DNA from: Diplocarpon mali
Lineage: Eukaryota; Ascomycota; Leotiomycetes; Helotiales; Drepanopezizaceae
Direction of reading: 5' to 3'
Assembly: GCA_024741835.1 (NCBI GenBank)
Contig: JAENRP010000179.1
Span: 1,351 to 65,350 of the forward strand
Length of the DNA: 64,000 nt
The notes under the pieces were generated by a model. The model saw nothing but the letters and a program-made list of their open reading frames with translations, made no database searches and had not been told where the DNA came from. Positions 55,058 through 64,000 of the stretch are shown in pieces (positions within the stretch are counted from its first letter, which is position 1; each line of letters opens with the position of its first letter). Made by a program: the position numbers and the translations under genes.

Positions 55058-55825
55058 GATGAATTTCAAGGATCAGAAGTCGCAATATAGAATCAAGGTT
55101 GGAGGTGAGTATTGTCGGTGAAATGCGGGATTTCAGAATGTAGGCTGCTGTAACCGCGGCAAATGAAGAGTAGATGTCTTGATGGATAGATGAGCCTCGG
55201 CAGAGGAGATCAAGCCAAAACAATGCTGCTATAATGTGAGGAGCGAGCGGTGATAAGGCTGGAATTTGCAATCCATTTGGTATGGGCGATATACATGTCT
55301 TGGGGAAACCGTAACTCTGTCATGGAATACTTTTCGCAAGAGCTCGGGCCTTAGCCTACTAGTACCAAAGCAGTAGCGGGGTCTGCAAGGCTAGACCCGG
55401 CTGATATCCGGTGTAAAGAGGAACCCTTGGGCTAGGAGGTAGGTAGCCTTGAGAGTCAAAGAGGTGCACAGTGAGCAACCTCAGAGCTTTATACAACTAC
55501 CAATAGGATAGATATACGCTTTCGTGCAATCCACCGCATACTGCGCCTGCCCCGCTCTTTTCAACCTCCAGTTTATCCCACAAACTATTCCACAAGTCTA
55601 GCCTCGCTTACCTGGTTACAAGGCTGCATAAAAATCCATCAGAATATGTGGAATGCGCTTCATTGGAACATCAACAGAGTCACCACTTTGAAGGTACGCT
55701 CTTATACATAACACCTGCAGAGCTGGCTGTCAGTAGATTCATCGGAGGTCTCGCGTAACAAGAAAACTCACATTTTTCATTGTCCACAAATACTAAGAAC
55801 TGGTGCTGATAACCCCATAGCAAAC
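55058..55825. other. Intergenic between divergent PRS and RPC9 genes
   Basis: About 770 bp holding two promoters. No TATA box, repeat or RNA gene was recognised with confidence. Confidence 0.4.
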
Positions 55826-56369
55826 ATGAAGATTCTGGAAGCTCAATCAGCAACACTGACCAACTATGAGGTGTATACGCACTTGACAGAGCAAAGAACG
55901 CGGTATTCCAGGAAGGGGATCATAGGAAGACGGCCAGGAAACCTTGAGACAGTCGTGAAAGAGGTACAGTATCCTACAACTGCCACTTATGCCTGTTCCC
56001 TACAGTACTGACAAGGATTGCGCTTAGCTGCTCACCTACTTCAGCGAATCTCCTTCACCTCTCGCAGCAAAGCCTTTGACCTACAACGAGAGAAGTATCA
56101 GAAAATTGCTGGAGGGACTTCGTCGCTGGGATTTTACCAAGGGCGAGATCATCATGATCATGAATCTCAGACCGACTAAGCCAGAGAATCTGAATACCAT
56201 AGTTGAGGAACTGGTAGACAGATTCACAGACGAAGAGCAGTATGAAATTGTAAATATCATTACCAGGGTTCTGGGCAAGCCAGAGGGAGAGACAGAGAGG
56301 AAGGCTATGACGGATAACGTGAGACTTACAAGAAAAATCCAGGACGAGCAGACATCAGCAGATGTTTAA
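55826..56369 (+). CDS. RPC9: RNA polymerase III subunit RPC9 (C17, CGRP-RCP family)
   Basis: Two exons, 55826-55963 and 56028-56369, encode 159 aa. The 64-bp intron starts GTACAG and ends CTTAG. RPC9 pairs with Rpc25 in the stalk of RNA polymerase III and helps initiation at tRNA and 5S genes. The start MKILEAQSATLTNYEVYTHL matches the C17 family (yeast begins MKVLEERNAFLSDYEV). The HRDC-like part includes LLEGLRRWDFTKGEIIMIMN, LRPTKPENLNTIVEELVDRF and a short acidic end. Length agrees with yeast (161 aa). Confidence 0.88.
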
Positions 56370-58788
56370 CTGGGTACATAAAAACTACGATGGCGTTTTC
56401 GAAGAGCATCAGTAGGAGCTTGTACAAAGTGCTCAGCAGCTCCTGCTGTGTCTGATATCTACGCCTGTGGAGTTGCTTTTGTTTCTTGCATTTGCGCCCT
56501 GGTAGCCTCAGAGCTCACGCTATTAGATGCTGTCGGGCTGAAAAGCTAGCCAAGAACATCAAATCAATATGCCACTTTGGAAATTTCACAGATTACGAGC
56601 ACGCAAAGCTCTGCGTCTCTTCTGCCGTTATCTTTTCTTTCGTTCTTCCTACCTTCTGATGACGCTTGAACCAGTAGGGAGATCTGTCTCCTGTAAGATT
56701 CTTCTAATCACATTTCCCTATCTGCCATTTGAGCAAGTCACTCAAAAGCCTATTGCTGATTTCCAATTGCTTTAGTTTGCTTCCTTTGCAGGGCGTTTGT
56801 TCGGCAGTATTAGTTTATACCGCGATGGAAATATCCTACCAGATTATCAGCACTTTGCTATTTCATATTACTCAAACCGTTGACAATTCAAGATCTTGTA
56901 GGGCCTCCCCAATTGCAGGCACTTTAAACCGTGGTGGGGAGAGCTCAATCAATAATCTTATACATGGAATTGACTTTAAAGTTCAGGTCTTATGATTCAA
57001 ACCATAACTGGAGCACAAAAATTATTGCATCATGGCTTTGCATACCCTTGTCGATCGATATGTTGTCTGTGTTTGCTTCACTCAATTTCTGAATTCGGCT
57101 TCCAACCTTCATCCCAGGCGCCAGGATCCTGCATTAAGATTGTCCAATTGATTTTGGTACTACTGGCAAAATTTCTTGGTTTGCCATACGCGGCTTAAAC
57201 CATAACTAGGTTGCAAGAATATCCTGCCCAGAATTTGCTATCCATTTCTAAGTTCAGCTCTTTCTCAAATTGTTAGTAAGTTCTGACTCCAGTTTTTAAC
57301 AATGAAAGGCTCGAAAGATTTTCATTATTCGAAGCTTCCAGCCTCCAATTTTCAACCCATAAAGGTTGCTTAGTTGGGCCAAGAATCAGTTCAGAAAACC
57401 AACTAGCTCAATCAGTAGAGGTTGATGAATCCATAACCAGACGTTATTTATTTTCTTAACAAGAATATATGATTTTCCTGAATCACACTATAGCATTCAT
57501 ACAAATCACCGTTTCTGTGTTTCAGGTTCCTATTTCCTCCATCCCTTACACCTGATATGAGCCTGCAAGATGATGTGCTAGAAAAAAATACCTCTCATGC
57601 TATAAGACGTGCGTACTTTTGGACCGGAGATCAGAGAATCCGGGCGGGATCAACAACAACCTTCAGACTTCGGGGTGGAAGAAGCATTGATTTTCCTTAT
57701 CTCACACACGATTGCTTTAACCTGCTCTCTGGTTTCCATGCTCAAGCAAGCACTTACCCACGCATTTATATTAGCCGACAGCTGGCCTTGGCGTCAACAA
57801 ACCGTCATTTAAGGCAAAACCAACTGGCACCCCAGGATTTAGATTTACCTAAACTCTTTATTTGAGACTGTCAATTTTTTCAAGTAAAATTCAAGATCAC
57901 AGTCCACTGTAATTGTTTTACCAGACCCGTCTTAGTCCTCTGACCATACTTATGTAAGACTATACAAACTCCTGGGAGAACGCCAATGGTGGTCACGTCT
58001 ACAGCCTTGCAGCTCAACAACGACCCAATGGACAACGCACAGTCTCATCACGCATGAAAGTGTTTTTAAAGTCAAAATACACAAAGCGATCTTCGTACTT
58101 GTGGCATATCAACCCATCTTTGCAAGATGTTCCGACTAAACTTTACCTGGGTGATAGAAATCACATCCAATGGCGACCAGATATTTGCTAAAAGCCCCTA
58201 CATCAGGTACTGGACCCTACAAGTGTCTTAAGACTGAAACCAGACTCCGAAACGAATTTGATACCCAAGTGCAATACGGCACAGCTTTCAGCTTATAGCC
58301 TAGCAGGATAATTGTGGGGTAACGTTGTTTGGAAATCTGGTGAAGAAATTACCAGTTATTCTTGAATGCTTTTCGGGGCGTGTAGGATGGAAGAAAGAGG
58401 TGAAATGGTAGACCGGAACATCAGTGAAGGAGGTATCATGGCACTTGGACGAGGAGAAATGTAGAATCCAGTCAGGATATTTGCTATCGGTTAGAAAATC
58501 CAACTAGGCTATGAGCTCTGGGCATACTGTCCACCTTTTGATGTCACATTTCTCCTGCCCTCCCGATTTCTTTGGAAGGATTGGAGTAATGTACGTTTTT
58601 GTGCAAGGAATCAAGCGAAACCCTCTCAAGAAATGACGCGCTGCAAAACCTGGTAGTAATTGAGGTTGATTTTTGATTTTAACAGTGCTGTACACATTTT
58701 GGTATTCCCTAAAGCTCAGCGCCAGTAAATGCCCGGAGTTCCCAAATGTCAAAAATTTACCTCCCCGTGCGCCAACCATAATCCGTGC
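56370..58788. other. Intergenic, no gene seen
   Basis: About 2.4 kb of AT-rich DNA. The largest frames (57557-57865 plus, 58504-58779 minus) lack family resemblance. The phrase AAACCATAACTGGAG near 56998 recurs in diverged form near 57196 (AAACCATAACTAGGTT), but no clear repeat unit could be defined. Confidence 0.4.
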
Positions 58789-60179
58789 CTAATTTTCTGA
58801 CGCCAAAATCATCTTCTCTCTCTCGTTTCGTCTCTTTTTGTATTGCTTTTTCGTATGCTTCCGCTCGTTTTCTTCCCTCTTCTTGATAGCCTTAAGCTCC
58901 TCGCTCTTTATTTCGCCGGCCTTCTTGACTACCTTCGGAATATGTCTGTGCCGGTTGATGCGTCGGATCTCAGGCATATGTGCATATCTCTCGATTAGAG
59001 CCTTATTGTACTCCAGTGCTTGTCGTTGCTTAGCTGATTTGATACCTCCTCTCTCGGAAGCATTGGCCCGCCATAGTCGAATATTTCCGTCATCGGATCC
59101 AGATAAAATATACTTCGAGTCCGGAGTCCATTTACACGAGAAGACTCGCTGCATCCGCTTAGTGTGATAGATATCTCTAGAGTGGCCTTTCATCCTGCTC
59201 CATAATCTAACTGTTCTGTCGTAACTTGCCGAGACGAGTTCTTCGCCAGTCGGGCTAAACTCCACATCCATAACTGCCGCCACGTGATCCTTCAGGACGT
59301 TCAAAGCCCGATCCATCTTTCTCATATCGAAAATATATATATTGTGATCTTCACTTGCAATGGCAAAATTCATCGCCTCCATAGGATTCCACGAAATTGA
59401 ATTTCCGGCAAATTTCAAGATAGTTCTGGCCAGAGGCATAGACGTCCGCAAATCGTACAGCACAATGGATCGGTCTGTCGCTGCGGATGCCAAGATGGAA
59501 GTCTCGACGGGATTGAAGGAGACATTTGTGATAGTATCGGTACTTGTAGGCCATCGGAGCACCTCGGGAGTTGCTGTATATTTCTCTACATCATAAACTG
59601 ATATGATATCTGATGACACCGCAAAGGCGGCTTTTGATCGGTGATGTGAGATGCTCGTGAAGGCGCCTGTGCCAAGCCACGTTGTTGTTGGGGCACAGTC
59701 CGATACTGTATCGTATGGGGACCAAAGCTTGACTGATCGATCGCTTGCGCAGGTCAAGAGCTTTTTGTCGTGAGTCCAGACCATTCCCTTGACAATATTC
59801 TCGTGGGCACTTGTGTGCCACGTCTCATCCCGACTAGTCAGATCCCAAACTTTGATAACCCCATCACCACTCCCGCTGGCAAACCTTTCCAACGAGTTGG
59901 GGTCTTTTGCAAGCGTGTACACTCCATCGACATGACCCTTTCCAAGTTGTGCAATGAAAGGGGCAGCGAACATTCGCTCTAGTTTCGTTGCATTAAGGGC
60001 TCTGGTATACTCGCGGGATCGAGCAAATGGGTGGAGGGCAGGGTCGAGATTGCGAGGCTGTTTTTGCGCCGACGTCCCTGGAGTTTGCGCCGAGGAGGCG
60101 CTCCTACTCAAAGCTTTGATTTTCTAAAACTCGATCAGCTTGTAGCTCACAGATACCAGCCGGTAAATATACTGACCAT
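58789..60179 (-). CDS. SOF1: U3 snoRNP WD-repeat protein SOF1 (DCAF13)
   Basis: Minus strand. Exon 2 spans 60123-58789. It has no ATG at a family-like start; it opens AAAATCAAAGCTTTGAGT right after TTTTAG. Exon 1 is a single ATG at 60179-60177, followed by a GTCAGT donor and a 53-bp intron, giving MKIKALSRSAS, the expected Sof1 start. The product is 445 aa with about seven WD repeats (for example FASGSGDGVIKVWDLTSRDE, LLTCASDRSVKLWSP, LVSASYDRTVRLWS, ILSGSDDGNIRLWRA). The C-terminal Sof1 domain is basic: RYAHMPEIRRINRHRHIPKV, then KKAGEIKSEELKAIKKREEN. Sof1 belongs to the small-subunit processome for 18S rRNA maturation in the nucleolus. It is divergent from RPN6. Confidence 0.92.
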
Positions 60180-60368
60180 TTTGTACCAACAAGATTGCTG
60201 CCATGTTCTTGCAGAAGAGTGGAATAAGGGCTTCCAAAAATTAGCTTGGGGTCGGATGAACTTGCAGGGGCTAGCGATTAGCGCGCCGCGTTGGAAGCTT
60301 CCGCCTTGCGTCCCCAAGTTTGGAGCGCTCCCAACATAATCACCAAGTCATCTTTCTTACATTCCAAG
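60180..60368. promoter_or_regulatory. Bidirectional promoter SOF1 / RPN6
   Basis: Only 189 bp lie between the two start codons. I looked for a yeast-type PACE element (GGTGGCAAA) near RPN6 and did not see one. Confidence 0.45.
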
Positions 60369-61753
60369 ATGGCCCCAGCAGAATCAGCGCGGATACAGGA
60401 GGCAAGGAAGGTGACGAAGACAAATCCAAGAGAGGCGGAAGCACAATACAAGGAGATCATCTCGAAGCCTCCCTCAGTAACATCAGACGCCGCAGTACGA
60501 GAATATGAGAGTGCATTGGTCAGTTTAGGAGAGTTATATCGGGACCAAAAGTGAGCAGGAGCATGGTGGTGTCGGAGGAAGTATTAATTGATATTCTGCA
60601 GGAAATCAGATGAATTGGTAGATTTAATTACCAAAAGCCGGACAGTATTGTCCTCGTTCGCAAAGGCAAAGACAGCAAAGTTAGGTGAGCAGAGATAGTC
60701 TGAGATGTAAGATCCAGATCCAAATACTGAAACTTCTGTCAAACAGTCCGGCAGCTTCTCGATCTCTTTAATGGCATTCCCGACACCACCGATACTCAAA
60801 TCTCCGTCACGAAATCGTGCATCGACTGGGCCACCTCAGAACGACGAGGCTTCCTCCGCCAAAACCTTGAAACCCGTCTCGTTGCGCTGTACATGATCAA
60901 AGCTTCCTATTACGATGCCCTCACCCTCATAAACAGTCTGCTGAAAGAGCTTAAGCGCCTTGACGATAAGCTGGTCCTAGTTGAAGTTCAGCTCCTCGAA
61001 TCCCGTGTCTACCATGCTCTGGGTAATGTAGCCAAGGGCCGTGCAGCCCTCACCAGCGCCAGAACATCCGCTGCTTCAGTCTACACGCCCCCTCTACTTC
61101 AAGCTGGTTTGGATATGCAGTCCGGCAAGCTGCATGCCGAGGACAAAGACTTCAACACCGCATTTTCCTACTTCATCGAGGCACTCGATGGCTACCATAC
61201 CCAAGACGAGCCTGAGAAGGCTACCGCCGCGCTGCAGTACATGTTGCTATGCAAAATAATGCTCAACCTGGCCGACGATGTCAACCAGCTCATGACCAGC
61301 AAGCAAGCCGTTAAATACGCTGGCAAGAATCTCGAAGCGATGAAGGCCGTCGCACGTGCACACTCCAACCGTTCTCTCGAGGAGTACGAGAAAGCCCTTG
61401 GCGATTACAGGCATGAGCTTGGCAGCGATCCGTTTATCCGCAACCATCTACGCCGTCTCTACGATGCCATGTTAGAGCAGAACCTCATCAAGGTTATTGA
61501 GCCGTTCTCCCGCGTGGAAATTGACCATATCGCCAAGATGGTGGGACTGGACACGCAGCAGGTTGAGCGGAAGTTGAGCCAGATGATTCTCGACAAGGTC
61601 ATCATTGGGGTTCTGGACCAGGGCGCGGGATGTTTGATTATCTTCGATGAGACGGAGAGAGATGAGGGTTATGACAGTGCGTTGGCTACGATCGAGAAGC
61701 TGAGTAGTGTGGTGGATGTGTTGTATACCAACCAGGCTTCACAGCTTGAGTAG
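60369..61753 (+). CDS. RPN6: 26S proteasome regulatory lid subunit RPN6
   Basis: Three exons, 60369-60550, 60602-60684 and 60747-61753, encode 423 aa, the normal length. Introns are 51 and 62 bp with GTGAGC donors. The protein is the lid subunit that clamps the 19S lid to the 20S core (PSMD11 in humans). An N-terminal helical solenoid starts MAPAESARIQEARKVTKTNP and includes SFAKAKTAKLVRQLLDLF and CIDWATSERRGFLRQNLETR. The PCI domain occupies about residues 280-395, with RHELGSDPFIRNHLRRLYDA, VIEPFSRVEIDHIAKMVGLD and the winged-helix stretch VERKLSQMILDKVIIGVLDQ. The C-terminal helix DSALATIEKLSSVVDVLYTN is the coiled helix that bundles in lid assembly. Identification is firm. Confidence 0.95.
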
Positions 61754-62055
61754 AAGCGTGCAGGAGCCTCGACCGTGAGCCTGAAAATTCAAATGCTGTG
61801 TATCATATAGGCGTAGATGAAGGTGCAATGGTAGTGGTATGACAAAATGGATGCAATGCGAGATTCGCGGTCACCTTGCATGTCACAATCGCCAGCAATT
61901 ATTTACAACTCATAATATTCATATCCCTGTTCAATTATTATGATAAAAGAGATCTTGCTGACACCCCGCTACGTTACTTATCCAATAGTGAATGATAACT
62001 TCACCATATTTAAAATCTGACACGTTTATCAATCCACCCTCTTGTCTTGTCTCGT

Positions 62056-64000
62056 TTAATTCATATGTTCGTAGTTTCCCTCCTTCCCACCACCAGCAAG
62101 GCCCAATGCTCGCTTTTCCTCCCCAACCAACAGTGCGAAAACCCGCATCGCAATAACGCTCTCCTGCCAGCCAGGCACACACCCACGAAACTCATCGACC
62201 GCCTCCAAATGCCATTGCTCCAACCTCATCTTCTGATCGCCACTCGTCACATTCTTACCTAACAGTCTGCTAATCACTCTCGTCGAGTTTCGTCTAAGTC
62301 TTGCACTGTTCTCCTTCTCGTCGCTTAGTACAGGCAGTGTATTATTCTCGGGTTTCCAGGTCTGCAAAATAGTATCAAGTAGGCGCCAATGGTCTTTGGT
62401 CCAGGTTCGAGAAGAGAGGGCGACAGGGGGAGGAGAGGGAAGGGGCGAGGAGGACACAAACTTTACTCCTTTGCCTGGGCTGAGGTTCTTCGAGGTGGAA
62501 CCGGAGTTGGCAGATGGTGTTTTGATAGGGGAGCGGAGGCATGATTTTGTTGGTGAGGCAATCGTTCCCGGTGTAGGGTTGTGAGAAACGACGTTGGCGG
62601 TTGTTTCTACACGGAGAGATTCTGTCCACTTCAGCGTGCGTGAATTGGTGGCGGCTTGGTTTTCCTTGTCAGATGATTTAGACAAAGCAGACTGTGGGCT
62701 GTGACCCAAAGGCGATAGGTGCGCCACAGGGGTTTGATAGCCCGAAAGTGTATTTTTTCGGCTGAGAGATGAAGCAGCAAGCGGTTTTGGGGCCGGAACA
62801 GATGATTTCGGGTCCGGGTACTTGATTGTCTGGTTTTCCTTGCCGGGTCTGTTGAAGAGGTTTGGAACAAGAGAGGCAGGCTTAGTAGGGGAGGACAGAA
62901 ATTCTGCTCTGGGCCGGGGGTTAAAGTTCATCTTTTGCGGGATAGGAGTATATCCAGTTGAATCTTTCAAGTTTGAGTCGGCTGGTACGACGGCAGCTGT
63001 CTCTCTATGAGTAATCGAAGACGAAGACTGGCTTGACCTCGCCGGCTTTTGAAGATAAGATACGTGTGAACTTGCCGAGAGTGTAGGAAGGCATTCCAGA
63101 GGCGAGTTTGCGAGCAAAGCAGTAAGATCGAGATTTCCGCTATGCCGAAGACGAGGTTGGAATTTCACTTTCTGAGGTGTTCGATGTCCCGACAGATCGG
63201 CGTCGATATCATCACTGTCGCTTTGCAGCACCGCATTTGTGACTACCGCCTGTTGTAGGGCAACTTCTTTTGCAAACGGCTCAGCAATTGCATCTTTTGG
63301 TGCCGGTGGAGAAGAAGAAATCTGGGCCAGTTCGTCACTGTATACTAGTCTTTTGCTGTTTTGTCTCCACGGACTCGGAAGCTTGCTTCTCCTCGGTTTC
63401 TCGACAGCCTCTCGTGGCACGTCTTGATGAAGTTTGACTGCCGGTGATGATGAGTTCAGTGTCTCCAAAAGCAACCCAAAGTCCTCGTCTTCATCGTGTG
63501 CTTTGGTGTCAGTCGAAGCCTCGCCGTCACCAGAGCCAATGACGGTGACCCTACTGCTGCTGGCATTTGAAGTTTGTTCGACAGCTGCAGCACGTTCGGC
63601 AGCCCATTCTTGCTCTGCCATGAGCCTGTTATCGTCTCGGCTTTTTGGAGATCGCTTGGTAATATTATTTGTGGAGGTATTTTTGGTGGGAAGGGTAATT
63701 TCTTTTTCGGCTTGCCAGCTCATAGCATCATCACTTAGGATAGAGCTGTCTTCCAATTTGTCATCTGCGAAACGTGGGTCGGAGTATGTTCGTTGTTCCG
63801 GGAGCCCAAGACTATACTGCTGCTTGTCTTCTGGGGATGGAGATCTCTGTTGCGTCAAAATACTGCTACGGAGCGGGTCCCCTTGATTTGACGACGATGG
63901 GTGTGATAGCTGAGAAGTACTTTCTGAAATTTTGCCGCTGAGATCTAGTCTCAGAAGAGGGCCAGCAAGTCTGGGACATGTATGGGAGGGATATGACTCT
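62056..64000 (-). CDS. Unknown fungal protein, N-terminus beyond the window
   Basis: The minus-strand frame is open from the right edge to TAA at 62056-62058, giving at least 648 residues. No in-frame ATG occurs between the edge and 63858, so the 5-prime end lies outside the window. The visible start HTCPRLAGPLLRLDLSGKI looks like conserved sequence. The long middle is Ser/Pro/Lys-rich and disordered, with repeated phosphosite-like SPxK motifs and two HRTPQKVKFQPR/IPQKMNFNPRPR-type segments. The C-terminal 110 residues look folded: WTKDHWRLLDTILQTWKPEN, RLLGKNVTSGDQKMRLEQWH and AVDEFRGCVPGWQESVIAMR. The many SP/TP sites with basic residues suggest a cell-cycle-regulated or nuclear protein; this is inference. 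I do not recognise the family. The 302 bp between the RPN6 stop and this stop hold only 3-prime flanks. Confidence 0.75.
   Translation of the reverse strand, partial: ESYPSHTCPRLAGPLLRLDLSGKISESTSQLSHPSSSNQGDPLRSSILTQQRSPSPEDKQQYSLGLPEQRTYSDPRFADDKLEDSSILSDDAMSWQAEKEITLPTKNTSTNNITKRSPKSRDDNRLMAEQEWAAERAAAVEQTSNASSSRVTVIGSGDGEASTDTKAHDEDEDFGLLLETLNSSSPAVKLHQDVPREAVEKPRRSKLPSPWRQNSKRLVYSDELAQISSSPPAPKDAIAEPFAKEVALQQAVVTNAVLQSDSDDIDADLSGHRTPQKVKFQPRLRHSGNLDLTALLANSPLECLPTLSASSHVSYLQKPARSSQSSSSITHRETAAVVPADSNLKDSTGYTPIPQKMNFNPRPRAEFLSSPTKPASLVPNLFNRPGKENQTIKYPDPKSSVPAPKPLAASSLSRKNTLSGYQTPVAHLSPLGHSPQSALSKSSDKENQAATNSRTLKWTESLRVETTANVVSHNPTPGTIASPTKSCLRSPIKTPSANSGSTSKNLSPGKGVKFVSSSPLPSPPPVALSSRTWTKDHWRLLDTILQTWKPENNTLPVLSDEKENSARLRRNSTRVISRLLGKNVTSGDQKMRLEQWHLEAVDEFRGCVPGWQESVIAMRVFALLVGEEKRALGLAGGGKEGNYEHMN

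Overview
This 64-kb window is nuclear DNA of a filamentous ascomycete, probably Leotiomycetes-like. The phylum is well supported; the class is a guess. The genes have short spliceosomal introns of about 46-121 bp with GT...AG ends and CTAAC-type branch sites. The proteins are fungal forms (SEC18, SPB4, NOP58, Dgk1, VMA6, PUS3/DEG1, PRS with a non-homologous insert, Hub1 fused to an RS domain). The gene-poor stretches hold degenerate, AT-rich repeats that look mutated by RIP. No bacterial-type operon, CRISPR array, rRNA or tRNA was recognised.

Layout. 0-11.6 kb: an LTE1-like RasGEF, a small unknown fungal protein, a CIR_N/LENG1-type splicing-related protein, and SEC18/NSF. 11.6-16.0 kb: a long stretch with no supported gene, running into an AT-rich repeat. 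16.8-19.8 kb: an unknown nuclear-type protein converging on the DEAD-box helicase SPB4. 20-21.8 kb: more copies of the same 0.7-kb repeat and a small terminal-inverted-repeat element. 22.6-26.2 kb: DGK1 and a KxDL-motif (BLOC-1 KXD1) gene. 28.5-41.9 kb: a dense housekeeping block (ribosomal protein S0, mitochondrial uS15m, V-ATPase subunit d, NOP58, an unknown gene, RS-Hub1, GPI15/PIG-H, PUS3/DEG1, a Rho-like GTPase with a CaaX end). 43.3-44.1 kb: a small secreted protein gene. 46.4-53.1 kb: a repeat island with two repeat families, a degenerate tandem array and a probable solo LTR. 53.7-64 kb: PRPP synthetase, RPC9 (Pol III), SOF1, RPN6, and an unknown protein that runs off the right edge.

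Functional themes. Several genes serve ribosome and RNA production: SPB4, NOP58 and SOF1 in pre-rRNA processing, RPS0 and uS15m as ribosomal proteins, RPC9 in Pol III, PUS3 in tRNA modification, and LENG1-like and RS-Hub1 around splicing. A second group serves membrane traffic and lipids: SEC18, VMA6, KXD1, DGK1, GPI15. Four divergent pairs share short intergenic promoters: RPS0/uS15m, VMA6/NOP58, PUS3/GTPase and SOF1/RPN6.

Exon coordinates were derived by hand from splice signals and reading-frame continuity, so boundaries may be off by a base or two. No defence system or gene cluster of obviously new type was found. The strongest unexplained signals are the 0.7-kb repeat family with a conserved 3-prime hairpin, the single-codon first exon of SOF1, and overlapping upstream ORFs at GPI15 and LTE1.
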